This document shows positions 53,540-62,822 of a DNA stretch of 64,000 bases, piece by piece; within the stretch, counting starts at the first letter, position 1, and each line of letters opens with the position of its first letter. The notes under the pieces are model-generated. The model worked only from the letters and a program-made list of their open reading frames with translations. It did not search any database and was not told the DNA's origin. Both the position numbers and the translations under genes were made by a program. This DNA is from JANQNX01 sp965601665 (GTDB lineage Bacteria > Pseudomonadota > Gammaproteobacteria > Eutrophobiales > Eutrophobiaceae), in the NCBI GenBank assembly GCA_965601665.1, contig OZ271833.1:2108001-2172000 (forward strand). Direction: 5' to 3'.

Positions 53540-54149
53540 CTTTTCCAAATAACCATCCTGCCAACTGCTGCCGCGCGTCATCAACCCCGGTGCCTTTCAG
53601 CGCGGAAAAAAGCTGGCAGGTCTCACCCGGACCAATCAGCTCATTTTTCACCTGTAGCATTGCATTCCTGGCTGCACTTTTAGATAACTTGTCAGCCTTG
53701 TTGAGCAGGATATGCATGGGAATACCGCATGTGCGTGCATAATCCAGCATCTGCCGGTCAAAATCGCCCAGTGGATGACGAATATCCATAATAAGGAAAA
53801 TCCCCTGTAGAGACTGCCGCTCGCGTAAGTAATGTTCAAGCAGCCTGGCCCATGTCTTTTGCATTGCCTCACTGACCCTGGCAAAACCATAACCAGGAAG
53901 ATCAACCAGGTAGATACCGGTGTCATATTCAAAATAATTCAGTTCGCGCGTACGCCCCGGTAATTTACTGGTTCGGGCCAGGGATTTACGCTGGGTAACG
54001 CGATTAAGGACGCTGGATTTGCCCACATTTGAGCGGCCTGCAAACGCAACTTCAGTACCTTTATCTGGCGGCAGCTGTTTACTGGCAGCAACCCCGAGTT
54101 TGAACTCGAAACGACTGTACCAGTTATCAGGTAGCTCTATGTCAGGCAT
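53514..54149 (-). CDS. engB: ribosome-biogenesis GTP-binding protein EngB/YihA
   Basis: A 211-residue GTPase needed for large-subunit assembly. The P-loop is FAGRSNVGKSSVL, G3 is in VDLPGYG and NKADKLSK is the G4 motif. A charged C terminus (KEKKGPGEL) ends at a TAG that overlaps a plus-strand terminator hairpin. Divergent from cytochrome c4, as in many gammaproteobacteria. Confidence 0.96.
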   Translation of the reverse strand: MPDIELPDNWYSRFEFKLGVAASKQLPPDKGTEVAFAGRSNVGKSSVLNRVTQRKSLARTSKLPGRTRELNYFEYDTGIYLVDLPGYGFARVSEAMQKTWARLLEHYLRERQSLQGIFLIMDIRHPLGDFDRQMLDYARTCGIPMHILLNKADKLSKSAARNAMLQVKNELIGPGETCQLFSALKGTGVDDARQQLAGWLFGKEKKGPGEL

Positions 54150-54326
54150 GGGTTTTTCTTCTTGTATCGGTCATCAATCTGGTAATCGGTGAATTTGTTC
54201 AAGCTTTTTTGAAGATCCACGCCATATCGATTAATCTAGCGACCCCTATCAGGGAACTATTGGGGCAAGGATACTATCAGTAACCAGGCAATGCCCATCA
54301 AGTTGACGATTTTTAGGATCACTTAG

Positions 54327-54935
54327 ATGAATATCAGAAAAATAGCTACTTTAATTTTGCTTTCGGGTTTCGCAATCAGTGCAACTGCTGACAGTGGTGA
54401 TCCGGCGAATGGTAAAACCCTTTCTGCCACCTGTGCTGCATGTCACGGCACTGACGGAAACAGCCCCAGCGGCGCCTGGCCAAAACTGGCAGGACAGCAT
54501 TCTGTCTACATTATCAAGCAATTGCAGGACTACAAGTCTGGTGCTCGAGAAAATGCCATTATGGCGGGAATGGCGGCTACGCTCAGTGAGCAGGATATGC
54601 GCGATCTGGGCGCTTACTTCTCCAGCCAAAAAATCAAGTATGGTGTGGCCGACCCGCAATATGTAGAACTCGGTGAGCAAATATATCGTGCCGGCATCAG
54701 GGAATCCGGGGTGCCGGCGTGCATGGCCTGCCACGGACCTGCAGGCAAGGGTAACCCTGCTGCCAATTATCCTGCACTTGCAGGACAACATGCCGAGTAC
54801 ACCGAAATACAGATGCAGGCCTGGAAGACCGAAACCCGTGCAAATGACAGCAATGCCGTGATGCGCACAGTAGCCGGACCAATGACTAACGAGCAAATCA
54901 AGGCGGTTTCAAACTATCTGCAGGGCTTGAGATAA
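54327..54935 (+). CDS. cytochrome c4 (diheme)
   Basis: A 202-residue periplasmic diheme cytochrome. After a signal peptide (ATLILLSGFAISATA) it has two CxxCH heme sites, CAACH (36-40) and CMACH (132-136), in two similar halves each with the WPKLAGQH/YPALAGQH signature. It carries electrons between the bc1 complex and terminal oxidases. It precedes dsbA by 76 bases, a common linkage. Confidence 0.96.
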   Translation: MNIRKIATLILLSGFAISATADSGDPANGKTLSATCAACHGTDGNSPSGAWPKLAGQHSVYIIKQLQDYKSGARENAIMAGMAATLSEQDMRDLGAYFSSQKIKYGVADPQYVELGEQIYRAGIRESGVPACMACHGPAGKGNPAANYPALAGQHAEYTEIQMQAWKTETRANDSNAVMRTVAGPMTNEQIKAVSNYLQGLR

Positions 54936-55011
54936 ATCGAGCTTGCAGGGCGTATTTTCGGATTTTCGCCTGTCTATAGAAATAGCATTGATTAAACTCA
55001 TAAGGATAACC

Positions 55012-55632
55012 ATGAAACGATTTATTACCCTGCTGGGCGTCAGCCTGCTGCTATTCAGCTTACAATCACAGGCAAAAGACGGCTACGTTTCCATTTCTCC
55101 TGCGCAGCCAACACAAACCGGAAACAAGATAGAAGTGGTTGAAGTGTTCTGGTACGGATGTCCACATTGCTACGACTTCGAACCCTACATTGATAAGTGG
55201 TTGGAAACCAAACCTGATGATGTCGAATTCCGTCGCATGCCGGGGATATTTCGTAAAAGCTGGATACCACATGCCAAGGCGTACTACACGGCAGAAAAGC
55301 TGGGCGTACTGGATAAAATACACGCGCCACTTTTTACGGCTTTACATAAGCAAAGAAAACGAATCTACGATGACGAAAGCCTTGAAGAATTCTTCGAAGA
55401 TCAGGGTATCGATGATGATGAATTTCGAAAAATTTATGATTCAGAAGAAGTTGATACCAAGGTTAAACAGGCTTTTGTCATGGGCCAGCGTTATAAGGTG
55501 ACCGGCACTCCTGCTATCGTCGTCAATGGCAAGTACTTGGTAAGCGGCAGTTCTGCAGGCAGTTTTGAAAATGCATTAAAGGTCATTGATGATCTGGTCG
55601 CTAAAGAGAGAGCGCTGGCCGCAAAAGAGTAG
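55012..55632 (+). CDS. dsbA: thiol:disulfide interchange protein DsbA
   Basis: A 206-residue periplasmic thioredoxin-fold oxidase. Signal peptide RFITLLGVSLLLFSLQSQA, active site C50-P-H-C53 in YGCPHCYDF, and cis-Pro loop in VTGTPAIVV. Start ATG 55012 with AAGGA upstream; a longer reading from 54943 places leader-like residues before the signal peptide. Oxidises cysteine pairs, with relevance to c-type cytochrome maturation. Confidence 0.95.
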   Translation: MKRFITLLGVSLLLFSLQSQAKDGYVSISPAQPTQTGNKIEVVEVFWYGCPHCYDFEPYIDKWLETKPDDVEFRRMPGIFRKSWIPHAKAYYTAEKLGVLDKIHAPLFTALHKQRKRIYDDESLEEFFEDQGIDDDEFRKIYDSEEVDTKVKQAFVMGQRYKVTGTPAIVVNGKYLVSGSSAGSFENALKVIDDLVAKERALAAKE

Positions 55633-55710
55633 GTTTTCAACATTGGTGCGCGACCTGTAAAGGCCGGCATTACAATTCTCAAGCTGTCATGGCGCGATAC
55701 GACCCGTTAA

Positions 55711-57474
55711 ATGATCGAGAATGCCATGCTCGCACAGTCCAACAAGTCGCCTGAAGACGCGGCCCTGAAACAAAAATACCAGGAGCTCGTTACCGAATTT
55801 GATGCCCGTGAACAGGAGTGGAATCGGGACAAGCAAACGCTGTTAAAGTCTGTGCTAAGCCTTACCTTTGTTTATCAAGGCGAGAATGAAGAGCTTGATA
55901 AAAAACTATTTGATCTAAAAGAAAACCTTAAGCAGTCCCGCGACAAATTGCCGCAAAAGGAAATAGATGCGGCAATCAATTCCGTGCTTGCCAATAAAAA
56001 ATCGGGCGATAAAGACCGCTTACGAACGCGGCAGTTAATCGATAATGTCCTGTTACTACTTAAATCAGATCCACGGCTGGTGCAGTTTGCTGACAAAATA
56101 GACTCCCTCGTAGATCAATCACAGGACAATGACATTATTCCAGCATCACAACTAAAGCAGGTGAATGATGTCATAGCAGAAATCAGCCAACAGTTGGCAA
56201 GACAAAAACAAAAGCCCGACAACTATAAAGTATTCCTGAAAAAGCTGGCCAGTAATGACAACGCAGACGCCGAGCTGGCTGCTTTCTGCAAACGCTCGCT
56301 GAAGTTAAATGAAGACAGGGCAATAATGCAATCTATTCACGATTGCATCGATATTATTAAAGACTTACATCACAGCCAGACTGCTACCGAACAAACGAAA
56401 CTGGTTGAGGCTGGCATCGCCCATGTTTTAACGCTACTGGACTGGATTACCATTCCTGGTAAATCACAGGAAAAACTGGAAACCCTCAAGGCCCGTCTCG
56501 AAGAACAACATGAGAGTGACGAGATTGGCAACCTTCTGCGCAGACTTTCACTGACTATCAACAACGCTTTTATGGAACTGCAATCAGAGCTTGATGCGAC
56601 AGAAGGCTTCCTGAAAAAAGTCACAAACCAGCTTAATGAAATCACTCTACAGATCGCCGATATCGAAAAACTCGAAAACGAAAGCTTCTCTCAAACAGAG
56701 ACGCTGAACGAAGAACTGGATAAGCAAATCAGGTTAATTCAGTCCGGGGTAGATGAGGCCGACAGCATCGACAAGATCAAGGAAGCGATCAATAAGCGTA
56801 TAGAGATCCTGCAAGACAATATGGACAATTTCATAAAAGTCGAACAAACACGTAAACATGTTTCCAACCAGCAGCATCGCGAGCTGGTGGAAAAACTGGG
56901 CAACATGGAAAAGGAGACCGAGGCGCTCAGGAAAAGTATTGAAGAGGAAAAAAACAAGGCGCTTAACGATGCACTGACGCGCATAGCCAACCGTATGGCT
57001 TTTGATCAGCGTATCAATACCGAGTTTAAACGGTGGCAACGCTATCGTTCCAGGCTGACGCTGTGCCTGGTTGATATCGATAAATTCAAAGCGGTTAACG
57101 ATACCTATGGTCACAAGGCAGGCGATATCGTGTTACGTACTGTTGCTGAAAAATGCGCGTCGAGAATCCGTCCCAGCGATTTTTTCGCCCGCTATGGCGG
57201 CGAAGAGTTTGCCCTGATTCTGCCGGAAACGGGCATTGATGCGGCCTGCGGCGTGGCAGAGGAGCTGCGCGAAACAATTGCAAAGTGCGCTTTCCAATAT
57301 AAACAGGAAGTAGTGCCAATAACCATTTCCTGTGGGCTGGCAGAGTTCAAGGGCAGAGATACAATTGATACGGCATTCCAGAGAGCTGACAAGGCATTAT
57401 ACAAGGCCAAGGATTCAGGCAGAAACTGTGTTGTTGCTGAGAACCAGCTTAGCCTGGTAAGGGAAGCTGGCTGA
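55711..57474 (+). CDS. diguanylate cyclase with N-terminal helical domain
   Basis: A 587-residue soluble protein. Residues 1-420 are mostly helical and coiled-coil (for example NQLNEITLQIADIEKLENES), with no membrane segment; residues 425-580 are a GGDEF domain. The active site reads GGEEF (496-500) and the inhibitory RxxD is at 487-490, five residues before it, so an active, feedback-controlled c-di-GMP synthase is expected. A similar gene lies near dsbA in Pseudomonas. The start has no clear Shine-Dalgarno; ATG 55723 is an alternative. Confidence 0.92.
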   Translation: MIENAMLAQSNKSPEDAALKQKYQELVTEFDAREQEWNRDKQTLLKSVLSLTFVYQGENEELDKKLFDLKENLKQSRDKLPQKEIDAAINSVLANKKSGDKDRLRTRQLIDNVLLLLKSDPRLVQFADKIDSLVDQSQDNDIIPASQLKQVNDVIAEISQQLARQKQKPDNYKVFLKKLASNDNADAELAAFCKRSLKLNEDRAIMQSIHDCIDIIKDLHHSQTATEQTKLVEAGIAHVLTLLDWITIPGKSQEKLETLKARLEEQHESDEIGNLLRRLSLTINNAFMELQSELDATEGFLKKVTNQLNEITLQIADIEKLENESFSQTETLNEELDKQIRLIQSGVDEADSIDKIKEAINKRIEILQDNMDNFIKVEQTRKHVSNQQHRELVEKLGNMEKETEALRKSIEEEKNKALNDALTRIANRMAFDQRINTEFKRWQRYRSRLTLCLVDIDKFKAVNDTYGHKAGDIVLRTVAEKCASRIRPSDFFARYGGEEFALILPETGIDAACGVAEELRETIAKCAFQYKQEVVPITISCGLAEFKGRDTIDTAFQRADKALYKAKDSGRNCVVAENQLSLVREAG

Positions 57475-57486
57475 ACAACGGGCAAT

Positions 57487-57510
57487 AAAAAAGGAGCCTT
57501 GCGGCTCCTT
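57487..57510 (-). terminator. intrinsic terminator after pqqA
   Basis: AAGGAGCC and GGCTCCTT form an 8-bp stem around four bases, followed on the minus strand by six T. It starts 28 bases after the pqqA stop. On the plus strand the T run is short, so it serves the cyclase gene less well. Confidence 0.8.
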
Positions 57511-57537
57511 TCAGATAACTACTTTGCGAGAAGGAAG

Positions 57538-57612
57538 TTATTTGTTGTTGATGTACATGGTAACTTCAAAACCAAAACGAATGTCATTGTATTCAGGTGT
57601 TTCCCATTTCAT
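57538..57612 (-). CDS. pqqA: coenzyme PQQ precursor peptide PqqA (orphan copy)
   Basis: A 24-codon gene. The peptide starts MKWETPEYNDIRFGFEVT and ends MYINNK; the cross-linked residues of PQQ are E16 and Y20 in the FEVTMY segment, exactly spaced (ExxxY), and W, P and IRxGFEVT agree with known PqqA peptides. GGAGGA lies 7 bases before the ATG and a terminator follows the stop. PqqA is cut and cross-linked by the PqqE radical-SAM enzyme with PqqD; no pqqB-pqqE genes are near, so this is a separate copy. TATAAT at 57696-57701 may be its -10. Confidence 0.9.
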   Translation of the reverse strand: MKWETPEYNDIRFGFEVTMYINNK

Positions 57613-57695
57613 TGTCGTATCCTCCGGTTGGTTAACTAATGTGGTTATCAATATAAATGCAGTCAGCGTGCCAATTCTGCCAGCAACGGATATAC

Positions 57696-57701
57696 ATTAT
57701 A
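57696..57701 (-). promoter_or_regulatory. probable -10 element of pqqA
   Basis: A perfect TATAAT on the minus strand, predicting a 5' leader of about 77 bases before the pqqA ATG. No good -35 hexamer is visible, so an activator may be needed. Confidence 0.45.
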
Positions 57702-57800
57702 TTTATCAATAAGTTACGAATTATTATGTGATAGCAGGGCCTGCGTTATGAACCAGAATTGGTTAATCGCAACCAGATCCATTGGTTGTTCGCAACCAGT

Positions 57801-59252
57801 TCAACCAGATTTTCGCCGATTATTGAATGCTTCGAAGGCAGCGAGTGCGCGCGTGCGACCGGCGGCGTGATCGATGACAGGACGCGGATAGTCCTCGCCA
57901 AGTGTGATCCCGGCTGCTGCCAGTGTATTGGCATCTGCTTCCCAGGGCGTATGGATATGTGCTTTACCGAGTTGCTGTAATTCAGGCAGCCAGCGCCTGA
58001 CATATTCACCATCGGGATCAAACTTCTTACCTTGTAAAATAGGGTTAAACACCCTGAAGTAAGGCGCGGCATCTGCGCCCGAACCTGCAACCCACTGCCA
58101 GCCTGCCGAATTATTGGCCTGATCCGCATCGACCAGTGTGTCCCAGAACCATCTCTCGCCATGATGCCAGTGGATCAGTAGATGCTTGACCAGGAACGAA
58201 CCAACAATCATGCGCACGCGGTTGTGCATCCAGCCGGTATGCCACAATTGTCGCATACCCGCATCAACGATCGGATAGCCGGTGCGCCCTAGTTGCCAGT
58301 CACGAAGTGACTGCTCATCCTCTTGCCAGGGAAAGTCTGCAAACTCCGGACGAAATGGCTGTTCGGGTAATTCCGGCCAGTGAAATAACAAGTGGTTGGA
58401 AAACTCACGCCAACCCAGTTCGCGCAGGTAACTCGTGGCCTGTGTTTGCAAGGCACTGTTGTCAGCTGCAAACTGTTTTACCTCAAACCAGATACGCAGC
58501 GGCGATATTTCACCATGATGCAGGTGCGGTGACAGGCAGGAGGTCCCGTTAATGGCTGGCAGGTCGCGGTCACTGTCATAACTTTGCAAACCGTCCTTCA
58601 AAAAACGCTGGAGTTGCTTATGCGCACCCGCTTCACCAGGCTGCCAAAGCGCTTTCAAACCGCCAGACCAGTCTGGCCTCGTCGGCAATAGCCGCCAGTC
58701 TTCCAGCTTGTCTGACGCAATTCGCGGCTTGTAAAAATCAATCTCTGTGGCCGCGCTCGATTTGCCTGGCGCCGGCTCTGGCATCGACAGGCAGGCTTTC
58801 CAGAACGGGGTAAAGACCTTGTACGGCAAACCCTGTCCATTTTGTATCTGCTCTGGTTCGAACAGCAGGTAGCTTCCATACCGTTTGATCTCGTATTGCT
58901 CGTGCCAGTTATCGTGTATGGCCTGTTCAACCTGTCTCTGGCGCGGCTCATAGCCGCGACTCAGAACAATACGATCAATCCGGGTATCCTGCAGTATTGA
59001 TTTCAGCACGTCGATACAATCGCCCTGGCGAAGATACAATTTACCCCCTGCAGCGCTGATATCATTAGCCAAGGCAGACAGACTGTGGTGTAGCCACCAG
59101 TGCGACGCGCCGCCCGGCTTCGAGTGTGTGTTATCTTCATCCAGCACATAAAGGGGCAGGACAGGGCCTTTTGCTTTTGTCGCTGCCACCCATGCCGGGT
59201 TGTCTCGCAGGCGCAGATCATTCCGAAAAAGATACAGCGTAGTATTGGCCAT
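57801..59252 (-). CDS. phrB: deoxyribodipyrimidine photolyase (class I CPD)
   Basis: A 483-residue flavoprotein that uses blue light to split pyrimidine dimers. N-terminal antenna domain begins TTLYLFRNDLRLRDNPAW; the FAD-binding half has RELGWREFSNHLL, WHTGWMHNRVRMIVGSFL and DTLVDADQANNSAGWQW. ATG 59252 matches the family start; a longer reading is not conserved. Monocistronic. Confidence 0.95.
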   Translation of the reverse strand: MANTTLYLFRNDLRLRDNPAWVAATKAKGPVLPLYVLDEDNTHSKPGGASHWWLHHSLSALANDISAAGGKLYLRQGDCIDVLKSILQDTRIDRIVLSRGYEPRQRQVEQAIHDNWHEQYEIKRYGSYLLFEPEQIQNGQGLPYKVFTPFWKACLSMPEPAPGKSSAATEIDFYKPRIASDKLEDWRLLPTRPDWSGGLKALWQPGEAGAHKQLQRFLKDGLQSYDSDRDLPAINGTSCLSPHLHHGEISPLRIWFEVKQFAADNSALQTQATSYLRELGWREFSNHLLFHWPELPEQPFRPEFADFPWQEDEQSLRDWQLGRTGYPIVDAGMRQLWHTGWMHNRVRMIVGSFLVKHLLIHWHHGERWFWDTLVDADQANNSAGWQWVAGSGADAAPYFRVFNPILQGKKFDPDGEYVRRWLPELQQLGKAHIHTPWEADANTLAAAGITLGEDYPRPVIDHAAGRTRALAAFEAFNNRRKSG

Positions 59253-59422
59253 TGGTCTCAAAGTTTTTTCTGCTGGACGCGTAGCATACTGCAGCCGAAG
59301 CAAATTACTAATTTGTGTGCAATTAGCGAGCTATTGACCAGAACAGCGCCAACTGCAGCATGACGGCGCGAAATATGCTAAATTCGCCTGTTTTTTCAGG
59401 GCATAGCGGGAATTAACCAGGA

Positions 59423-60598
59423 ATGGCGGTATCTATCAAACGAAGTTTGGCAAGCGGACATCGCATCGGCATTGTCGGTGGTGGACAGCTTGCCAAGATG
59501 ACATCACTCCCCGCCATGGAGCTCGGCTGCGAGGTCGTTATCCTTGAAAAAAGTGAGGGGACGCCATCACAAAGTCTGGCTGCAGAAGTACTGTATGGTG
59601 ACTGGGACAAACCCGGCACGTTACTGGAGCTGGCAGACAAGGTCGATATAGTAACGCTCGAAAATGAATTCGTTGATGCCAACGCACTGGCGCACCTTGA
59701 GCAGGCAGGACATCGCCTGTACCCATCATCGAAAACGATTGGCCTGGTCCAGGATAAACTGATTCAAAAACAGACCCTGGAAGCAGCCAGTATACCCGTA
59801 GCCCCATTTATCGCTGTAACTTCCAAGGAAGACATCATTACTGCCGGTGAAAAACTTGGCTGGCCGATGGTTTTGAAGGCCAGGCGCAATGGTTATGACG
59901 GCAAGGGCAATGCAACCGTGGAACAAGCGGGCGACATTGACGATGCCTGGAACAGGCTTAACGGAGATGAACGCGAGCTTTATGTCGAGGCTTTCTGTCC
60001 TTTCAAGGGCGAACTGGCCGTCATGGTAACCAGAAGCGTGGATGGTGAAATGGTGAACTATCCCGTAGTTGAATCTGTGCAGCGTGATCATATTTGCCAC
60101 GTCGTCAGGGCGCCGGCGCGCATTGCACCAGAGCTGGCGCAACGCGCTGTCGACATGGCGTGCAAGGCGGTAACCACGATAGATGGAGTGGGGACGATAG
60201 GTGTGGAAATGTTCCTGACCGAAGACAACCAGATTATCCTCAATGAAATGGCACCCCGGGTTCACAATTCAGGGCATTACACGATTGAGGCCTGTGAATG
60301 TTCGCAATTTGAAAACCATGTACGTGCGATTCTCGGCCTGCCGCTGGGATCCTGCGCAATGATTGCCCCCGCAGCCATCATGATCAACCTGCTGGGCGAG
60401 GAAGAAGGCAGTGGCTATCCGGCAGGCATTGACCAGGCGTTAACCGTTGCCGGCGCACATATTCATGTCTACGGTAAGGCGGCCACCAGAATAGGCCGCA
60501 AGATGGGGCATATCACGGCGCTGGGACAAACAATGGCAGAAGCCGAACAGAAAGCGGAAACTGCCGCAAACTTCATTCGCTTTGGAGCGGAACAATGA
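59423..60598 (+). CDS. purK: 5-(carboxyamino)imidazole ribonucleotide synthase
   Basis: A 391-residue ATP-grasp enzyme of purine synthesis, turning AIR, bicarbonate and ATP into N5-CAIR. It has GIVGGGQLAKM at the N terminus, KARRNGYDGKGN in the ATP-grasp region and NEMAPRVHNSGHYTIEAC with metal ligands. Overlaps purE by 4 bases, the usual pairing. Confidence 0.97.
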   Translation: MAVSIKRSLASGHRIGIVGGGQLAKMTSLPAMELGCEVVILEKSEGTPSQSLAAEVLYGDWDKPGTLLELADKVDIVTLENEFVDANALAHLEQAGHRLYPSSKTIGLVQDKLIQKQTLEAASIPVAPFIAVTSKEDIITAGEKLGWPMVLKARRNGYDGKGNATVEQAGDIDDAWNRLNGDERELYVEAFCPFKGELAVMVTRSVDGEMVNYPVVESVQRDHICHVVRAPARIAPELAQRAVDMACKAVTTIDGVGTIGVEMFLTEDNQIILNEMAPRVHNSGHYTIEACECSQFENHVRAILGLPLGSCAMIAPAAIMINLLGEEEGSGYPAGIDQALTVAGAHIHVYGKAATRIGRKMGHITALGQTMAEAEQKAETAANFIRFGAEQ

Positions 60599-61116
60599 AA
60601 AATAGCAAGACAGCACAAATAGGTATCATCATGGGTAGTGACTCGGACTGGCCAACGCTGGAGCCGGCGCTGGATGTTTGCGAGGCGTTTTCTGTGGGCT
60701 GTGAAGTGCATGTCGTTTCGGCACACAGGACGCCTGATGACATGGCACGCTATGCGCGCAACGCGGAGAAAAAAGGGATTCGCGTGATCATTGCCGCCGC
60801 CGGGGGCGCTGCACACCTGCCCGGTATGGTTGCCAGCCACACCACGCTGCCCGTAATTGGCGTACCGGTGCTGTCATCTGCTTTAAAAGGTATGGATTCT
60901 TTACTGTCTATTGTGCAAATGCCGAACGGTGTGCCTGTCGCAACCGTTGCCATTGGCGCAGGCAAGAATGCAGGCCTGCTCGCTATTCAGATCCTGGCTA
61001 CCAGCAACAAGACATTACAAACAAAACTGGCAACATATAAAAAAGAACTCAGCGCTATCTCCCGTGCGAAAGACAAGAAACTGAATAAACAGATCGCGAA
61101 GCGGGCCAGCACCTAG
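60595..61116 (+). CDS. purE: N5-carboxyaminoimidazole ribonucleotide mutase
   Basis: A 173-residue mutase that follows PurK in purine synthesis. Signature GIIMGSDSDWPTLEPA, then VVSAHRTPDDMARYAR and AAAGGAAHLPGM. The basic C-terminal tail is a little longer than in E. coli (169 aa). Operon with purK; facing the next gene tail to tail. Confidence 0.97.
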   Translation: MKNSKTAQIGIIMGSDSDWPTLEPALDVCEAFSVGCEVHVVSAHRTPDDMARYARNAEKKGIRVIIAAAGGAAHLPGMVASHTTLPVIGVPVLSSALKGMDSLLSIVQMPNGVPVATVAIGAGKNAGLLAIQILATSNKTLQTKLATYKKELSAISRAKDKKLNKQIAKRAST

Positions 61117-61125
61117 AAAAGATCA

Positions 61126-61851
61126 TTATTCCGAAAAAACGACCGCGCACCAGTTGCGGTAAATCTGTTCGGCTGTCGACGTTAATTCCGGCAGGATTCT
61201 GCGAACATCCTTATCCAGCGTCGCCACCGCGTTCTCCCCGAGACTGGCCTCCAGTGCCTGTCGATATGCCGGTATCTCACTCCACTCCGAGACAGTGCTA
61301 GCCAGTATTTCCTGGTGATACTGCATCGACAGAATCTGCTTGCCACGAGCCAGCGATTGTATGCTACAGGTTTCAGAACCAGCCAGCACCGCAAACCCGT
61401 CGGGCGCCTGTTTGACCTCTGCAGAATGCCACTGCAATGTGGTCAGCGTATCGCCCAGTCCCGAAAGAAAGTGAGAGCGACTGCCCGCTTCGGTTTTAGT
61501 GACGGTCATAACACCTACTTCAGGCGTTCCCATACCGACTTCTGCATCGTAAGCCGCAGCCAGTAGCTGGTGCCCAAGGCAAATACCGAGATAAGGCTTT
61601 GCCAGTGTTTCAGTGGCCAGACGAATCGCGTTTTTTTCGTCCCGCAACCAGGGATATTCATCCTCTTGCCAAACGTCCATTGGGCCACCCATAACCCATA
61701 GTGCATCAAACTGTTCCAGGTCAGGTATGGCATCGCCGGCATCCAGCTCCACCGTATGTAAATGCCAACCATCCTGTTTAACAAAATCCCGGAATATGCC
61801 CGGGTGTTCAATCGGCAGATGTTGAAACACCAATATATTTTTTTTCGTCAT
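61126..61851 (-). CDS. class I glutamine amidotransferase-like protein
   Basis: A 241-residue stand-alone GATase of the GuaA-amidotransferase-like group. Nucleophile C91 in GICLGHQLLAA; the usual HPE is HQE in QYHQEIL, keeping the His and Glu. No synthetase domain. Such proteins may hydrolyse gamma-glutamyl compounds; substrate unknown. Overlaps the YeeZ-like gene by one base. Confidence 0.82.
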   Translation of the reverse strand: MTKKNILVFQHLPIEHPGIFRDFVKQDGWHLHTVELDAGDAIPDLEQFDALWVMGGPMDVWQEDEYPWLRDEKNAIRLATETLAKPYLGICLGHQLLAAAYDAEVGMGTPEVGVMTVTKTEAGSRSHFLSGLGDTLTTLQWHSAEVKQAPDGFAVLAGSETCSIQSLARGKQILSMQYHQEILASTVSEWSEIPAYRQALEASLGENAVATLDKDVRRILPELTSTAEQIYRNWCAVVFSE

Positions 61852-62669
61852 CAGGCTTCCTTAAGCAAAATGCCCAGTGCAGCGCGGATATCCGTATATG
61901 TCGGTTGCCAGCCGGTACGCGCCACGGTCAGCCCGTTATCGCAACAGCGCCCGGGCTTGACTGCGGCGCCAGCCTCGAAGCCGGGCGCTGGACTGCAAGA
62001 TAACTCGGCCAGTAGTCCGTAATAGTCACTGCGCTTTAGCGGTGTACCATCACTACCAAGCTCATGGCTTGCCGCATGAGGTAGCCCGGCTATCCGTATT
62101 AACAACGCGGCGGCATCATCAATATGGATCAGGTTTAACCAGCCATCAGCATCACCGCTAATGGGCTGACCGGATCTTACCGCTTGCAGGCCAATGATAC
62201 GCCCCGGGCCATACAGTCCGGCAAGACGTACCACGCATGCGTGCTCAGCGTCGCTTAACCATGCCTGTTCAACTGCATATTGTCGCTGCGCACGTTCACT
62301 ATCAATCATTACGTTGCTATCTGCGTCAACCATGCGTTCTTCCTGGCCGTACACGACAGTTGACGACGCCAGGATCCGGCGTCTGACAGGCAATTTATCA
62401 AGCTGCAACAAAAACTCTGGTAACACATCGATATTGATCCGACCGGGAGGAATCAGTAGATGAACAACGAGGGCATCGCAGCAAGATAATGAAGCCAGGT
62501 TGTCCCAGCTTGCCGGATCATTGATATCCAGTGCCAGCCCAATGCCTCCGGCATGAGCGGTGTTGGATGCAGAACGATTCGTGTACCAGAAGTTGCCGTC
62601 AGCAAGCTGGTCACCAAGTCGCTGACCGAGATAACCATTACCAATGATAAGGTGTTTTATTTTTTCCAT
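61851..62669 (-). CDS. YeeZ-like atypical SDR/NAD-binding protein
   Basis: A 272-residue Rossmann protein of the extended/atypical SDR group. It opens HLIIGNGYLGQRLG with a dinucleotide loop and has ILASSTVVYGQEERMVD in the catalytic region; the YxxxK of typical SDRs is replaced by YAVEQ (no lysine), so redox activity is doubtful. Resembles E. coli YeeZ. Function unknown. Confidence 0.8.
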   Translation of the reverse strand: MEKIKHLIIGNGYLGQRLGDQLADGNFWYTNRSASNTAHAGGIGLALDINDPASWDNLASLSCCDALVVHLLIPPGRINIDVLPEFLLQLDKLPVRRRILASSTVVYGQEERMVDADSNVMIDSERAQRQYAVEQAWLSDAEHACVVRLAGLYGPGRIIGLQAVRSGQPISGDADGWLNLIHIDDAAALLIRIAGLPHAASHELGSDGTPLKRSDYYGLLAELSCSPAPGFEAGAAVKPGRCCDNGLTVARTGWQPTYTDIRAALGILLKEA

Positions 62670-62822
62670 AACCCCTTGATATCAGCAAATATCTATTTAG
62701 AAACGTCACGCCGGGCGAGAGTAAAACGACAACCCAAACACAAAGTTGGCATAAACCATGTATGTTAAATCAACATGGATTATTAATTCAAAAGTACTTA
62801 CCGATAATGACAGGGAGGTTGT

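Noticed and set aside
54150..54326. Spot 42/ErsA-like RNA upstream of engB
   Set aside because: Those RNAs lie near polA-engB in relatives, but here I see no matching sequence, and no hairpin plus T run in the gap.
62745..62785. Short inverted repeat (ATGTT..AACAT) before the HDOD gene
   Set aside because: Five-base arms in AT-rich DNA are expected by chance.
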